From Paenalcaligenes faecalis (lineage in GTDB: Bacteria > Pseudomonadota > Gammaproteobacteria > Burkholderiales > Burkholderiaceae_B): a stretch of 64,000 nucleotides of DNA. Position 1 is the first letter of the stretch, and each line of letters begins with the position of its first letter. A program made the position numbers and the translations under genes. The DNA is taken from the NCBI RefSeq assembly GCF_027557445.1, contig NZ_CP106841.1:1102001-1166000 (forward strand), read 5' to 3'. The notes below the pieces were generated by a model. The model saw nothing but the letters and a program-made list of their open reading frames with translations, did no database searches and was not told the origin of the DNA. Shown here in pieces: positions 27,987 to 36,578 of this stretch.

Positions 27987-28705
27987 TTGAGTTAGGTGTA
28001 AATATTGATCACGTAGCGACATTACGTCAGCAGCGTTTGACTACGTATCCCGATCCAATTATGGCGGCAGTACGGGCCGAAGAGGCTGGTGCAGACTTAA
28101 TTACGTTGCATTTACGCGAGGATCGACGCCATATCCAAGATGCAGATGTGTATGCTATGCGTAAAGCAATTCGTACCCGGATGAACTTAGAGTGTGCGAT
28201 TACTGCTGAAATGCTAAAAATCGCATGTGATGTTAAGCCTGAGGATGTGTGTTTAGTACCTGAAAAACGTACCGAACTAACAACCGAGGGTGGGCTAGAT
28301 GTCATCAGCCATTTTGATAGTGTGCAAGCCGCCGTACAGCAATTACAGCAACATGGAATCCGCGTCTCTTTATTTATTGATGCGTGCACTCAACAAATAG
28401 AGGCTGCACATAAAGCCGGGGCAACGGTGATCGAGTTACATACTGGCGCTTATGCGGATGCGCCTGATGAGGCCACAGCGGCTAAAGAACTAGAGCGGAT
28501 TCGAGTAGGGGCTGCTCATGGTGTGGCTTTGGGCTTACGGGTCAATGCAGGACATGGTTTACATTATGGTAATGTACAAGCGGTAGCTGCGATTGCGGGT
28601 ATTGCCGAGCTCAATATTGGTCATGCCATCGTAGCTCAGTCTGTATTTGATGGTTGGGAAAAAGCCGTTCGAGATATGAAAGCGTTAATTCGTACAGCAG
28701 GTTAA
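27983..28705 (+). CDS. pdxJ: PdxJ, pyridoxine 5'-phosphate synthase
   Basis: A 240-aa TIM-barrel enzyme that condenses 3-amino-1-hydroxyacetone phosphate (from PdxA) with deoxyxylulose 5-phosphate to make pyridoxine 5'-phosphate. The N-terminus [29 protein letters not shown] and [12 protein letters not shown] motifs are diagnostic. The ATG at 27983 lies behind AGGAG and overlaps the stop of the efflux gene (ATGA). In many proteobacteria pdxJ sits next to recO or acpS; here it is coupled to drug efflux, which is unusual. Confidence 0.96.
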   Translation: MIELGVNIDHVATLRQQRLTTYPDPIMAAVRAEEAGADLITLHLREDRRHIQDADVYAMRKAIRTRMNLECAITAEMLKIACDVKPEDVCLVPEKRTELTTEGGLDVISHFDSVQAAVQQLQQHGIRVSLFIDACTQQIEAAHKAGATVIELHTGAYADAPDEATAAKELERIRVGAAHGVALGLRVNAGHGLHYGNVQAVAAIAGIAELNIGHAIVAQSVFDGWEKAVRDMKALIRTAG

Positions 28706-28721
28706 ATTTATTAGGGATCTT

Positions 28722-29294
28722 ATGTCTGTTATTGATGTTCTTTTAAGTCGTAATTCCACTAAGCAAATTGCCGGGCCAGGACCTTCTGAGGACCAAATTC
28801 AGCAAATACTAGCAACAGCGATGCGTGCGCCTGATCATGGTCGCTTACGTCCATGGCGCTTTAAGCGCATAGAAGGCCAAAATATTGGTCATTTAGCTGA
28901 TTTGGCTGTGCATACAATGGCAGCCGAAGGTAAGCCATTAAACCCAACCAAAGAGCAAAATATGCGCGAGTGGTTGGGGCGAGCTCCATTGGTATTAGCG
29001 GTGGCATCGTATGTAGATCATAGTAATGAGCGCATTCCTCAGCATGAACGTATGATTGCGACTGGAGCTGCGGTGATGAATATTCTTAATGCAACTCATG
29101 CATTAGGTTTTGGCGCCTTTTGGAGTACAGGCATCGGCACCTATACCCAAGGTGTACCAGAAAGCCTAGGCTTTGATGCATTAGAGTACGAGTTCCTTGG
29201 TTTTGTTGTCATTGGCACATTAACCGGAGAGCCTACTCCCAAAGAGCGTCCTGCTGTTGAGGACTATGTGACCTCCTGGCAACCTACCGTCTAA
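28722..29294 (+). CDS. YdjA-type NAD(P)H nitroreductase family protein
   Basis: A 190-aa FMN-dependent oxidoreductase of the small nitroreductase group (YdjA-like, 180-190 aa). The N-terminal LLSRNSTKQIAGPGP, RAPDHGRLRPWRF and GFGAFWSTG segments are family hallmarks for FMN binding. The start lies 16 bp after pdxJ, so it is probably in the same operon. It could reduce quinones or nitro compounds that the adjacent pump also handles, which is speculation. It is convergent with cueR, and the stops are almost adjacent. Confidence 0.9.
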   Translation: MSVIDVLLSRNSTKQIAGPGPSEDQIQQILATAMRAPDHGRLRPWRFKRIEGQNIGHLADLAVHTMAAEGKPLNPTKEQNMREWLGRAPLVLAVASYVDHSNERIPQHERMIATGAAVMNILNATHALGFGAFWSTGIGTYTQGVPESLGFDALEYEFLGFVVIGTLTGEPTPKERPAVEDYVTSWQPTV

Positions 29295-29295
29295 A

Positions 29296-29718
29296 TCAGT
29301 TATTTGTTTCGGTGTATTTAAGGGGCTTTTCTAAGCCCCTTAATATTGGGCAGTCAGGTCGGTCATCACCATGGCACTGTCGCGCTAAGATACGTAGAGT
29401 CTCAGCCATTTCGTGCAGTTGTTTGGCTTTTTCCTCTAGCTCTGCGATATGGCTTTCAGCAAGTTGTTTGACTTGTGAGCTACTACGAGCTGTATCTTGC
29501 CAAAGAGCTAATAGAGCCTCCAGTTGCTTAAGTGAAAAGCCCAGCTCTCTGGCGCGAGCTATAAATAATAAGGTATGTAAATCGCGCTCTTGATAGAGTC
29601 TATAACCGGCATCATTACGTATGGCAGCCGGTAATAAGCCTTTAGCCTCGTAGTCTCGGATCATTTTAGCGCTCAAGCCGCTGTGTGCAGCAGCTTGGCT
29701 AATTGTGTAGTGTTTCAT
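29296..29718 (-). CDS. cueR: CueR, copper-responsive MerR-family regulator
   Basis: A 140-aa MerR-type activator. An N-terminal winged helix (YTISQAAAHSGLSAKMIRDYE) is followed by a dimer helix and a C-terminal metal loop with Cys115 and Cys123 seven residues apart (CHGDDRPDC), the hallmark of CueR. It senses cytoplasmic Cu(I) and twists the 19-bp-spaced promoter of copper genes. Its start overlaps the copA stop (ATGA), so it is the second gene of the copA operon and would autoregulate. The tail after the loop is longer than in E. coli. Confidence 0.95.
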   Translation of the reverse strand: MKHYTISQAAAHSGLSAKMIRDYEAKGLLPAAIRNDAGYRLYQERDLHTLLFIARARELGFSLKQLEALLALWQDTARSSSQVKQLAESHIAELEEKAKQLHEMAETLRILARQCHGDDRPDCPILRGLEKPLKYTETNN

Positions 29719-31982
29719 ACGGATTTGGCCTTAAAGCCTTTTAAACGTAGGGCATTAGAGACGACAAAGACACTAGAGAAAGCCATAGCTAAGGCGCTAT
29801 AAATAGGTGAAAAAAGGTGGCCGGTGAGGGCTAATAGTAGCCCAGCAGCTAATGGAATGAGTGCGATGTTATACGCAAATGCCCAAAATAGATTTTGCTT
29901 AATATTACGTAGCGTTGCTTGAGAGAGTGCAATGGCAGTACCGCTGGTGCGTAAGTCATTATTTAATAAAACCACATTCGCTGACTCAATAGCTACATCT
30001 GTACCCGCCCCGACGGCAATACCAATATCAGCCTGTGCTAAAGCGGGGGCATCATTAATTCCATCGCCTACAAAAGCCGTTTTGCCATAATGCTGTTGTA
30101 GCTGTTGTACGATTTTTGCTTTATCGCCTGGCTGTGTTTGTGCATAGACCACATCTATATTGAGTTGCTCGGCGACATAGTGTGCCGTTAGTGTGTGATC
30201 CCCAGTAATCATTGCTGTTTTAATGCCTTGAGCATGTAATTGGGCAATGGCTTCCACCGCCTCTGGACGCAGTGCATCTACTACGGCTAATACACCAATA
30301 ACTTGTTGATTACATGCAATATAGACAGGAGTTTTTCCTTGTTCAGCCAGAGCTTCATAATGCCGTTTTTGTGTGTGGCTGGGGTGAATATCTTGGTTTT
30401 CCAATAAACGAGCTGAACCCAAATAGTAATGGAGCGCGTTAATTTCAGCAGACACGCCCATTCCGGTGTGTGTGATCATGTTTTTTGGTTGGCTTAATGC
30501 CAAACCTTTATCTTTGGCGGCGGTCACAATAGCCGTAGCAATAGGGTGTTCCGAGTACTGTTGTAACGAAGCAATGTCTGCTAGTAATTGATTTTCATTC
30601 ACTCCATCATCGAGTAGAAAATCATGCAGCACTGGTTTTGCTTGGGTTAAGGTTCCCGTTTTATCAAAGGCCACAACCCGAGTTTGTGCTAATTGTTGTA
30701 AGGCATCTCCTTGTCTAAAGAGAACACCTAGCTGGGCTGCTCTACCGGTCGCCACCATAATAGAGGTAGGTACAGCCAGACCCATAGCACAAGGACAGGC
30801 AACGATAAGAACCGCAACGGCATTAACGACTGCATAATTTAAGCTAGGGCCTGCTAACCACCAGCCCAGAAATACCACAGCGGCAACAAGTAAAACGATG
30901 GGTACGAACCAGGCGGTGACGGCATCGACTTTGTTTTGTACGGGCAGTTTAGTTGCTTGGGCTGACTCAACCAAACGAATGATATTAGCTAGGGTGGATT
31001 GAGATGAAACGTGTGTTGCTTGGATGGTTAGGGTTGCATTGCCATTAATTGTGCCCCCGATGACGGAGTCATTAGGGTTTTTGGTAATAGGCATGGATTC
31101 GCCAGTAATCATGGCTTCGTTGACATGGCTTTGCCCCTCAAGCACGATGGCATCGATGGGGATAGCTTCTCCTGCACGTACTAAAATACGATCGCCGACG
31201 GCAATTTGATCGATGGGTAAGTCAACCCATTGCTCCTTTCTGTGTACCCTTGCTGTGGGGCTTTGTAATCTGAGTAAGCGAGTAATCGCCTCGCCCGTTT
31301 GACCTTTGGCACGTGCCTCTAGGTATTTGCCCAAAAGAATAAGCGTAATAACAACAGCAGCGGCTTCAAAATAGAGGTGATTTGCACCTAGGGGTAAGAG
31401 TTGTGGCGTAAATAAGGCCACGATAGAGTAAAGCCAAGCACTACCTGCACCTATAGCCACTAAGCTATTCATATCTGGGCTGCGACTAAATAACGCTCTC
31501 ATCCCTAGAGTGAAAAAATCACGACCTGGAAATAAAATAACCAGCGTTGCTAACACAAATTGCCATATCCCTAATTGGGTGGTTGTGATATGGCTGTGTA
31601 ACCAATGAGCGAAGGGGGGGATGAGGTGGCTGCCCATATCAGTAATAAATACAGGCAGAGTCAGTATTGCAGCAAAAATAAATTGGCGTTTTTTCTTTTG
31701 TGCTTCTTTGTTTAATGCTTGTTGTGCGGCAGCCGGTGCGGTGAGTTCATTTTCTGCCGTTAATACGTGCGCGTTGAACCCTTTTTGCTCGATAGCTTTA
31801 ACCAAGAGCTCCTCTTGAACTTGCACATCGGGTTGTAAGGTCACGTAGGCCTTGGCGTTAGCGAGATTAACAAAAGCCGCCTCTACGCCATCAACGGATT
31901 TCAGCGCATTTTCTACATGGCGCACGCAGGCAGCGCAGTTCATGCCGTGTACGGCAAGATTAATACCAGTCGATTGAGTCAT
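29715..31982 (-). CDS. copA: CopA, Cu(I)-exporting P1B-type ATPase
   Basis: A 755-aa copper pump of the inner membrane. One N-terminal heavy-metal domain carries MNCAAC (Cys16, Cys19). The translocation site CPC is at 396-398, the phosphorylated Asp440 in DKTGT, the actuator motif is TGES, the SEHP motif marks the P1B nucleotide domain, and GDGINDAP is the hinge. Eight membrane segments are visible. It is transcribed from a CueR-type promoter directly upstream and is followed by cueR. The single metal-binding domain is normal for a short CopA. Confidence 0.96.
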   Translation of the reverse strand: MTQSTGINLAVHGMNCAACVRHVENALKSVDGVEAAFVNLANAKAYVTLQPDVQVQEELLVKAIEQKGFNAHVLTAENELTAPAAAQQALNKEAQKKKRQFIFAAILTLPVFITDMGSHLIPPFAHWLHSHITTTQLGIWQFVLATLVILFPGRDFFTLGMRALFSRSPDMNSLVAIGAGSAWLYSIVALFTPQLLPLGANHLYFEAAAVVITLILLGKYLEARAKGQTGEAITRLLRLQSPTARVHRKEQWVDLPIDQIAVGDRILVRAGEAIPIDAIVLEGQSHVNEAMITGESMPITKNPNDSVIGGTINGNATLTIQATHVSSQSTLANIIRLVESAQATKLPVQNKVDAVTAWFVPIVLLVAAVVFLGWWLAGPSLNYAVVNAVAVLIVACPCAMGLAVPTSIMVATGRAAQLGVLFRQGDALQQLAQTRVVAFDKTGTLTQAKPVLHDFLLDDGVNENQLLADIASLQQYSEHPIATAIVTAAKDKGLALSQPKNMITHTGMGVSAEINALHYYLGSARLLENQDIHPSHTQKRHYEALAEQGKTPVYIACNQQVIGVLAVVDALRPEAVEAIAQLHAQGIKTAMITGDHTLTAHYVAEQLNIDVVYAQTQPGDKAKIVQQLQQHYGKTAFVGDGINDAPALAQADIGIAVGAGTDVAIESANVVLLNNDLRTSGTAIALSQATLRNIKQNLFWAFAYNIALIPLAAGLLLALTGHLFSPIYSALAMAFSSVFVVSNALRLKGFKAKSV

Positions 31983-32012
31983 GATTGCCTCTGTGTTGTC
32001 TATATAGACTCT

Positions 32013-32043
32013 ATTATGAACCTTTACCTACGGTTAAGGTCAA
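32013..32043 (-). promoter_or_regulatory. CueR-type promoter and operator for copA-cueR
   Basis: On the minus strand TTGACC (32038-32043) and CATAAT (32013-32018) are separated by exactly 19 bp, the long spacer specific to MerR-family activation. The spacer contains the dyad ACCTTTACC-TAC-GGTTAAGGT (32020-32040, one mismatch), close to the known CueR box ACCTTCC...GGAAGGT. CueR bound here would activate copA when Cu(I) is present. Confidence 0.88.
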
Positions 32044-32154
32044 ATAAGACATGGTGGTTTTTGTGGTAGGGTGGTATTTGAGCTTCTTTTGTTTTATACC
32101 AAAAAAAGCATTACATATAGTCGTAAAATAGAGTTTTAATCTAAAGGAAAAATA

Positions 32155-32358
32155 ATGAAACAAGAATTTCTCGTTCCTGACATGACATGTGGCCATTGCG
32201 TAAAAATGATTACCGATACCATCCATGAATTTTCTCCGAATGCTGTGGTCAATGCAGACCCTAAAACACATTGGCTAACGGTAGAGGCAAACGATACTGA
32301 TCCGCAGACCATTATTATGAAATTACAAGTGGCCGGTTATAGCCCGCAACAAGTTTAA
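32155..32358 (+). CDS. copZ: CopZ-like copper chaperone
   Basis: A 67-aa single heavy-metal-associated domain with the copper site DMTCGHC (Cys at residues 11 and 14) in the expected beta-alpha-beta fold. It carries Cu(I) in the cytoplasm to CopA and CueR. An AAAGGAAAA ribosome site precedes the ATG. It is divergent from copA across the CueR promoter region and lies 55 bp before a flavoprotein gene, with which it is probably co-transcribed. No second CueR dyad is visible facing this gene. Confidence 0.92.
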   Translation: MKQEFLVPDMTCGHCVKMITDTIHEFSPNAVVNADPKTHWLTVEANDTDPQTIIMKLQVAGYSPQQV

Positions 32359-32413
32359 CGTAATTTTGCTCTAAACCAGTTCCCCCAAAAATGGATGTAA
32401 ATAAGGAGTCTTT

Positions 32414-33793
32414 ATGCAAAAGCGACATGCTGATGTGGTAATTATTGGTGCAGGTACTGCTGGTATGACCGCCTATCGTGCGGCCAGTCGAGCGGGAAAA
32501 AAAGCCATTTTAGTTGAGGGTGGGCCATTTGGTACCACCTGCGCGCGCGTTGGATGTATGCCTTCTAAATTACTGATCGCTGCTGCCGAGGCAGCGCATA
32601 CGGCTCGTCATACCGCTGCGTTCGGGGTGCATGTAGATGGGACTATACGTATTGATGGCAAAGAGGTTATGCAGCGTGTCAAAGCAGAACGAGATCGTTT
32701 TGTGGGTTTTGTCATCAGTGATGTAGAGGGATTTCCCGCGGATGACAAGGTATTGGGTTATGCCAAATTTATTGATGATCAGACGGTGCAGGTGGACGAT
32801 CATACCCAAATTAGAGCAAGCAGTTTTGTGATTGCCACAGGGTCTTCGCCGTTCGCTCCGCCCGAGTTACAGGCTGCTGGTGATAGACTCATTTTTAATG
32901 ATGATGTGTTTGAGTGGGACGATTTACCCAACAGTATCGTGGTGATTGGCGCCGGAGTCATTGGTTTAGAGCTAGGTCAAGCCTTAAGCCGCTTAGGTGT
33001 GCAGACGACTTTGTTAAATCGTAGTGATACGGTAGGAGGTATCTCGGACCCAATGGTGCGCGAGGCAGCGCGTAAGGCATTTTGTGATGAATTTAACTTG
33101 CAAGGAAATGCAAAAGTCACTGCTACAGAATTAGTTGGTAATCAGGTTGTTGTGCATTACGAGCAAAACGGTAACGCACAGCAGGTAAAGGCGGATTATG
33201 TGCTCAGTGCGGCAGGTCGTATGCCTAATCTAAAAAAACTTAGTTTAGAAAATACCTCTGCTGTGCTAAATGAAAAAGGTATGCCCGCTTTTGATAAAAA
33301 TACCTTATTGATTGATAATACCTCCATCTTTTTTGCCGGTGATGTAAATCATTTGCATCCTATTTTGCACGAGGCAGCAGATGATGGTGCCCAGTCTGGG
33401 AAAAATGCGGCGCAATGGCCAGCTACGCCTGAGCCCGTAAGGCGTCGTGCGTCGATGGGTGTGGTATTTACAGATCCTCAGATCATGAGGGTAGGGGCTG
33501 CATATCGTGATTTAAATGAAAATGAAATCCGTATCGGCGAGGTCGATTTCTCAAGCCAAGGCCGTTCTCGAGTTATGCTAAAAAACTGTGGTCGATTACG
33601 CGTGTATGCCGATAAATCGACGGATCGGTTTCTAGGTGCCGAGATGCTAGGCCCAGCAGCCGAGCACATGGCTCATTTATTGGCTTGGTGTTTGCAAATG
33701 CAATTGACCATAGATCAGATGCTAGCGATGCCTTTTTACCATCCTGTGATCGAAGAAGGGCTACGCACTGCTTTACGGGGTGCTCGTCGTTAA
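32414..33793 (+). CDS. Lpd/MerA-like pyridine nucleotide-disulfide oxidoreductase
   Basis: A 459-aa FAD enzyme. The FAD motif GAGTAG is at 12-17, the redox-active disulfide at Cys43 and Cys48 (TCARVGC), the NAD(P) motif GAGVIGLE lies in the second Rossmann domain, and a C-terminal HPVIEEG supplies the His-Glu pair. It resembles dihydrolipoamide dehydrogenase but differs from the lpdA in the pyruvate dehydrogenase operon: it has no lipoyl domain and a changed active-site spacing sequence. It lacks the vicinal C-terminal Cys pair of mercuric reductase. Its place after copZ suggests a role in copper or thiol redox balance, which is inference. Confidence 0.85.
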   Translation: MQKRHADVVIIGAGTAGMTAYRAASRAGKKAILVEGGPFGTTCARVGCMPSKLLIAAAEAAHTARHTAAFGVHVDGTIRIDGKEVMQRVKAERDRFVGFVISDVEGFPADDKVLGYAKFIDDQTVQVDDHTQIRASSFVIATGSSPFAPPELQAAGDRLIFNDDVFEWDDLPNSIVVIGAGVIGLELGQALSRLGVQTTLLNRSDTVGGISDPMVREAARKAFCDEFNLQGNAKVTATELVGNQVVVHYEQNGNAQQVKADYVLSAAGRMPNLKKLSLENTSAVLNEKGMPAFDKNTLLIDNTSIFFAGDVNHLHPILHEAADDGAQSGKNAAQWPATPEPVRRRASMGVVFTDPQIMRVGAAYRDLNENEIRIGEVDFSSQGRSRVMLKNCGRLRVYADKSTDRFLGAEMLGPAAEHMAHLLAWCLQMQLTIDQMLAMPFYHPVIEEGLRTALRGARR

Positions 33794-33814
33794 GCTCCTA
33801 GACTCCTGATAATG

Positions 33815-33848
33815 AAAAACCCCATCCTTTTTATGGTTGGGGTTTTTT
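33815..33848. terminator. bidirectional terminator before the SCO gene
   Basis: Stem AAAAACCCCA-T-CC / GG-T-TGGGGTTTTT with one T-T mismatch, seven-base loop and T/A tracts on both sides. It lies between the convergent flavoprotein and SCO genes. Confidence 0.9.
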
Positions 33849-33869
33849 GATAAGTAAGTCAGTAACAGA

Positions 33870-34478
33870 TTAGGAGTTTAAAAGAGTACGTACCTTTTCA
33901 ACCACTGTTTCGACTTCTTCGGAGTCAGAGGCTAAGTAACGGGCTTTACCCTTAGCATCAAAAAAATACACGCCGCGGCTATGTGAGACTTCGTAGTCAT
34001 TCGGATTAGAGGAGCGAGGCTTCTCTATTTGAAAGGCAACCCGATAGCGACGTGCTAAATCAGCAATTTGTTTCTCTGTGCCTGTTAGACCAATTGCATA
34101 GCGATCATCAAAGTTTTCTACGTACTCTTGTAGCATGTCGGGGTTATCACGATGAGGGTCTACGCTCACAAATAAAATCCTCACTTTCTGTGCCTCATCA
34201 CCTAGCTTTTCCATTACATCAGCCAGTTGAGCCATAGAGGTAGGGCAGATGTCAGGGCAGTTCGCATAGCCAAAAAACATGAGCACAACTTTGCCACGCA
34301 TGTCTTTTTCGGTCAGCGTTTTCCCCTGAGCGGCTTGGAGTGTGAATTTTAAATCCGGCATAAAGCCGCGTATTGGATGGATTTGCGAATTGGCATGGAC
34401 TGATACACTACCAATTAAAAAAAATAGTGCAATGAGTCCAAACAAATAACGTTTTATGTATGTCATGGGAGTTATCAT
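33870..34478 (-). CDS. SCO1/SenC-family copper protein
   Basis: A 202-aa membrane-anchored thioredoxin-fold protein for Cu(A) site assembly in cytochrome c oxidase. A hydrophobic helix at about residues 10-28 is a signal anchor or signal peptide. The copper ligands Cys74 and Cys78 (CPDIC) and His166 (VSHSRG) are all present. A second ATG 12 bases in (MTYIKR) is an equally good start. It follows prlC with a 3-bp gap on the minus strand and extends the copper theme of the neighbourhood. It lacks an adjacent oxidase gene. Confidence 0.92.
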   Translation of the reverse strand: MITPMTYIKRYLFGLIALFFLIGSVSVHANSQIHPIRGFMPDLKFTLQAAQGKTLTEKDMRGKVVLMFFGYANCPDICPTSMAQLADVMEKLGDEAQKVRILFVSVDPHRDNPDMLQEYVENFDDRYAIGLTGTEKQIADLARRYRVAFQIEKPRSSNPNDYEVSHSRGVYFFDAKGKARYLASDSEEVETVVEKVRTLLNS

Positions 34479-34481
34479 CTG

Positions 34482-36551
34482 CTATTGAACAGCAGCTTCC
34501 GTGAGGCCGCTGTGGCGTAATAACGCCTCAGCAGAGGGCTCACGACCACGAAAAGCCGCAAAGCTTTCTGCTGCAGGGCGAATACCTCCAGTGGCTAAGA
34601 CCTCATCACGAAAACGCATTCCAGTGGTTGAGTCCAGTGTATTGCGGCTACCATCGGACAGAGCGACTGCATTTTCTTCAAAGGCGGCATACGCATCTGC
34701 AGATAGGACTTCGGCCCATTTGTAGCTGTAGTAGCCTGCACCGTAGCCTCCGGCAAATAAATGAGAGAAAGCGTGTGGAAAGCGGTGCCAACTAGGAGGA
34801 ATCACAACGGCCACTTCTGAGCGCACTTGATCTAAGGTGTCGAGGACTGCTGTGATGGATAAGCCTGTGGATTGATTGTGAATCAGCATATCAAATAAAG
34901 AAAACTCGATTTGGCGCACCATTTGCATACCGCTTTGAAAGTTTTTTGCAGCTAGCAGTTTATTGTAAAGTGCGAGCGGTAATTGAGCGCCTGTATCTAC
35001 GTGCGCTGACATTTTTTGAATTACAGGATATTCCCAACAGAAGTTCTCCATAAACTGTGAGGGTAGTTCGATGGCATCCCATTCCACTGCTGCAAAGGCA
35101 GACACATCGGGCTCATCAACCGTGGAAAGTAAGTTGTGCAGAGCATGACCGCTTTCATGAAATAAGGTAATAACATCATCGTGCGTTAGTAAGGCAGGCT
35201 TGCCATCTTGGGGTGAGCTGAAGTTGCAAACTAGATAGGTGACAGGTAGATGTAGATCGTGATTGATACGACGGCGGCTGCGTTCACTGTTTACCCATGC
35301 GCCCCCTTGTTTTCCAGCCCGAGCATATAAGTCCATATAGAGATAACCAATGGGCTGTTGATCCTGATTAATGACCTCAAACGCGCTCACATCCGGATGC
35401 CAGACCGAGAGCGTGGTTGGTTTGAACTGCACTCCAAATAACTGCTGAGCGACGTCAAAGAGTCCATTGAGAACTTGTGGCTCAGTAAAGTATTGCTTGA
35501 TTTCATCTTCAGAGTAAGCGTATTGAGATTCGCGTAATTTTTCAGAGACAAAGGCAGCATCCCATGGTTGAAAATCGCTAATACCTAATTCGATAGCGTA
35601 GGCTTTGAGTTGCTCTAGGTCTTTACGAGCAAAGGGGAGGGCGCGTTGAGCCAAGTCACGTAAAAAATCAATGACTTGATCTGCTGTGTCTGCCATACGT
35701 GTTTCAAGACGTAGTTCTGCAAAGGTATTGAAGCCTAATAGAGCGGATTCCTCTGCACGTAAGCGAAGTAGTTGCTCTATTACTTCAGAGTTATCGAGAT
35801 CTGGTTTTTGCGCCTGATCTGAGGCAATGGTGGCGTAGGCTTTATAGACTGTATGACGTAGATCCCGATTCGTTGCATATTGCATAACGGGTAAATAGCT
35901 CGGCATCTTTAACGTGATTTTCCATCCTGCTTTGTCATCCGCCTGTGCTGCCTGCGCAAAAGCGGCTTTGGTATCGGCTGGAATACCCTCTAATTGGGAC
36001 TCATCAGTAATATACAACGCCCATTGATCCATGCTGTCTAAGACGTTTTCTGAAAAGCGTTGTGACGCTACAGCTTGCTGCTCTGAAAGCTCACCATAAC
36101 GGGCTCTGGCCTCGCCTTGAAGTTCAACCCCACCCAAACGGAAATCACGTAAGGCTAATTCAATGGCGCGTTTTTGCTCAATATTGTAAGAACTAAACTC
36201 GGCGGACTGAGCCAGTTGCTGATAGCGTTGGTATAGGCTTTCGTTTTGCCCTAACCATGTTGAGAATTCAGTGATCTGGGGTAAGCACGCCGTCTTGGCT
36301 TCGCGTAGCTCAGGACTGTTAATCACGGAATTTAGGTGTCCAACCACGGTCCAAGCCCGCCATAGTTGCTCAGTCGCATTATTGAGGGCTGTGACCGTGT
36401 TATCCCAGGTAGCCACAGGTTGACGGTTAAGATCATTAACAGCTGTTTTAGCCTGCGTTAATAATTGCTCAATGGCGGGCACAACGTGCTCGGCGTTAAT
36501 TTGAGCATAATCGATCAGCTGAGAGATAGGGGCTAACAGGGGGTTGGACAT
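34482..36551 (-). CDS. prlC: oligopeptidase A (PrlC, M3 family)
   Basis: A 689-aa cytoplasmic zinc metallopeptidase of the thimet oligopeptidase (M3A) family that degrades short peptides and cleaved signal peptides. The zinc-binding HESGH is at residues 465-469, and the third ligand Glu lies about 25 residues later in the conserved VEWDAIELPSQ region. A C-terminal YYSYKWAEVLSADAYAAF block is typical. Length matches (680 aa). It follows folD on the minus strand with a 27-bp gap. Confidence 0.95.
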   Translation of the reverse strand: MSNPLLAPISQLIDYAQINAEHVVPAIEQLLTQAKTAVNDLNRQPVATWDNTVTALNNATEQLWRAWTVVGHLNSVINSPELREAKTACLPQITEFSTWLGQNESLYQRYQQLAQSAEFSSYNIEQKRAIELALRDFRLGGVELQGEARARYGELSEQQAVASQRFSENVLDSMDQWALYITDESQLEGIPADTKAAFAQAAQADDKAGWKITLKMPSYLPVMQYATNRDLRHTVYKAYATIASDQAQKPDLDNSEVIEQLLRLRAEESALLGFNTFAELRLETRMADTADQVIDFLRDLAQRALPFARKDLEQLKAYAIELGISDFQPWDAAFVSEKLRESQYAYSEDEIKQYFTEPQVLNGLFDVAQQLFGVQFKPTTLSVWHPDVSAFEVINQDQQPIGYLYMDLYARAGKQGGAWVNSERSRRRINHDLHLPVTYLVCNFSSPQDGKPALLTHDDVITLFHESGHALHNLLSTVDEPDVSAFAAVEWDAIELPSQFMENFCWEYPVIQKMSAHVDTGAQLPLALYNKLLAAKNFQSGMQMVRQIEFSLFDMLIHNQSTGLSITAVLDTLDQVRSEVAVVIPPSWHRFPHAFSHLFAGGYGAGYYSYKWAEVLSADAYAAFEENAVALSDGSRNTLDSTTGMRFRDEVLATGGIRPAAESFAAFRGREPSAEALLRHSGLTEAAVQ

Positions 36552-36578
36552 ATTACAACTCGCTTTTTGGTTGAGATT

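Noticed and set aside
32414-33793. Reading the flavoprotein as mercuric reductase MerA
   Set aside because: It lacks the C-terminal vicinal Cys pair and the N-terminal metal domain, and no merR or merT is nearby.
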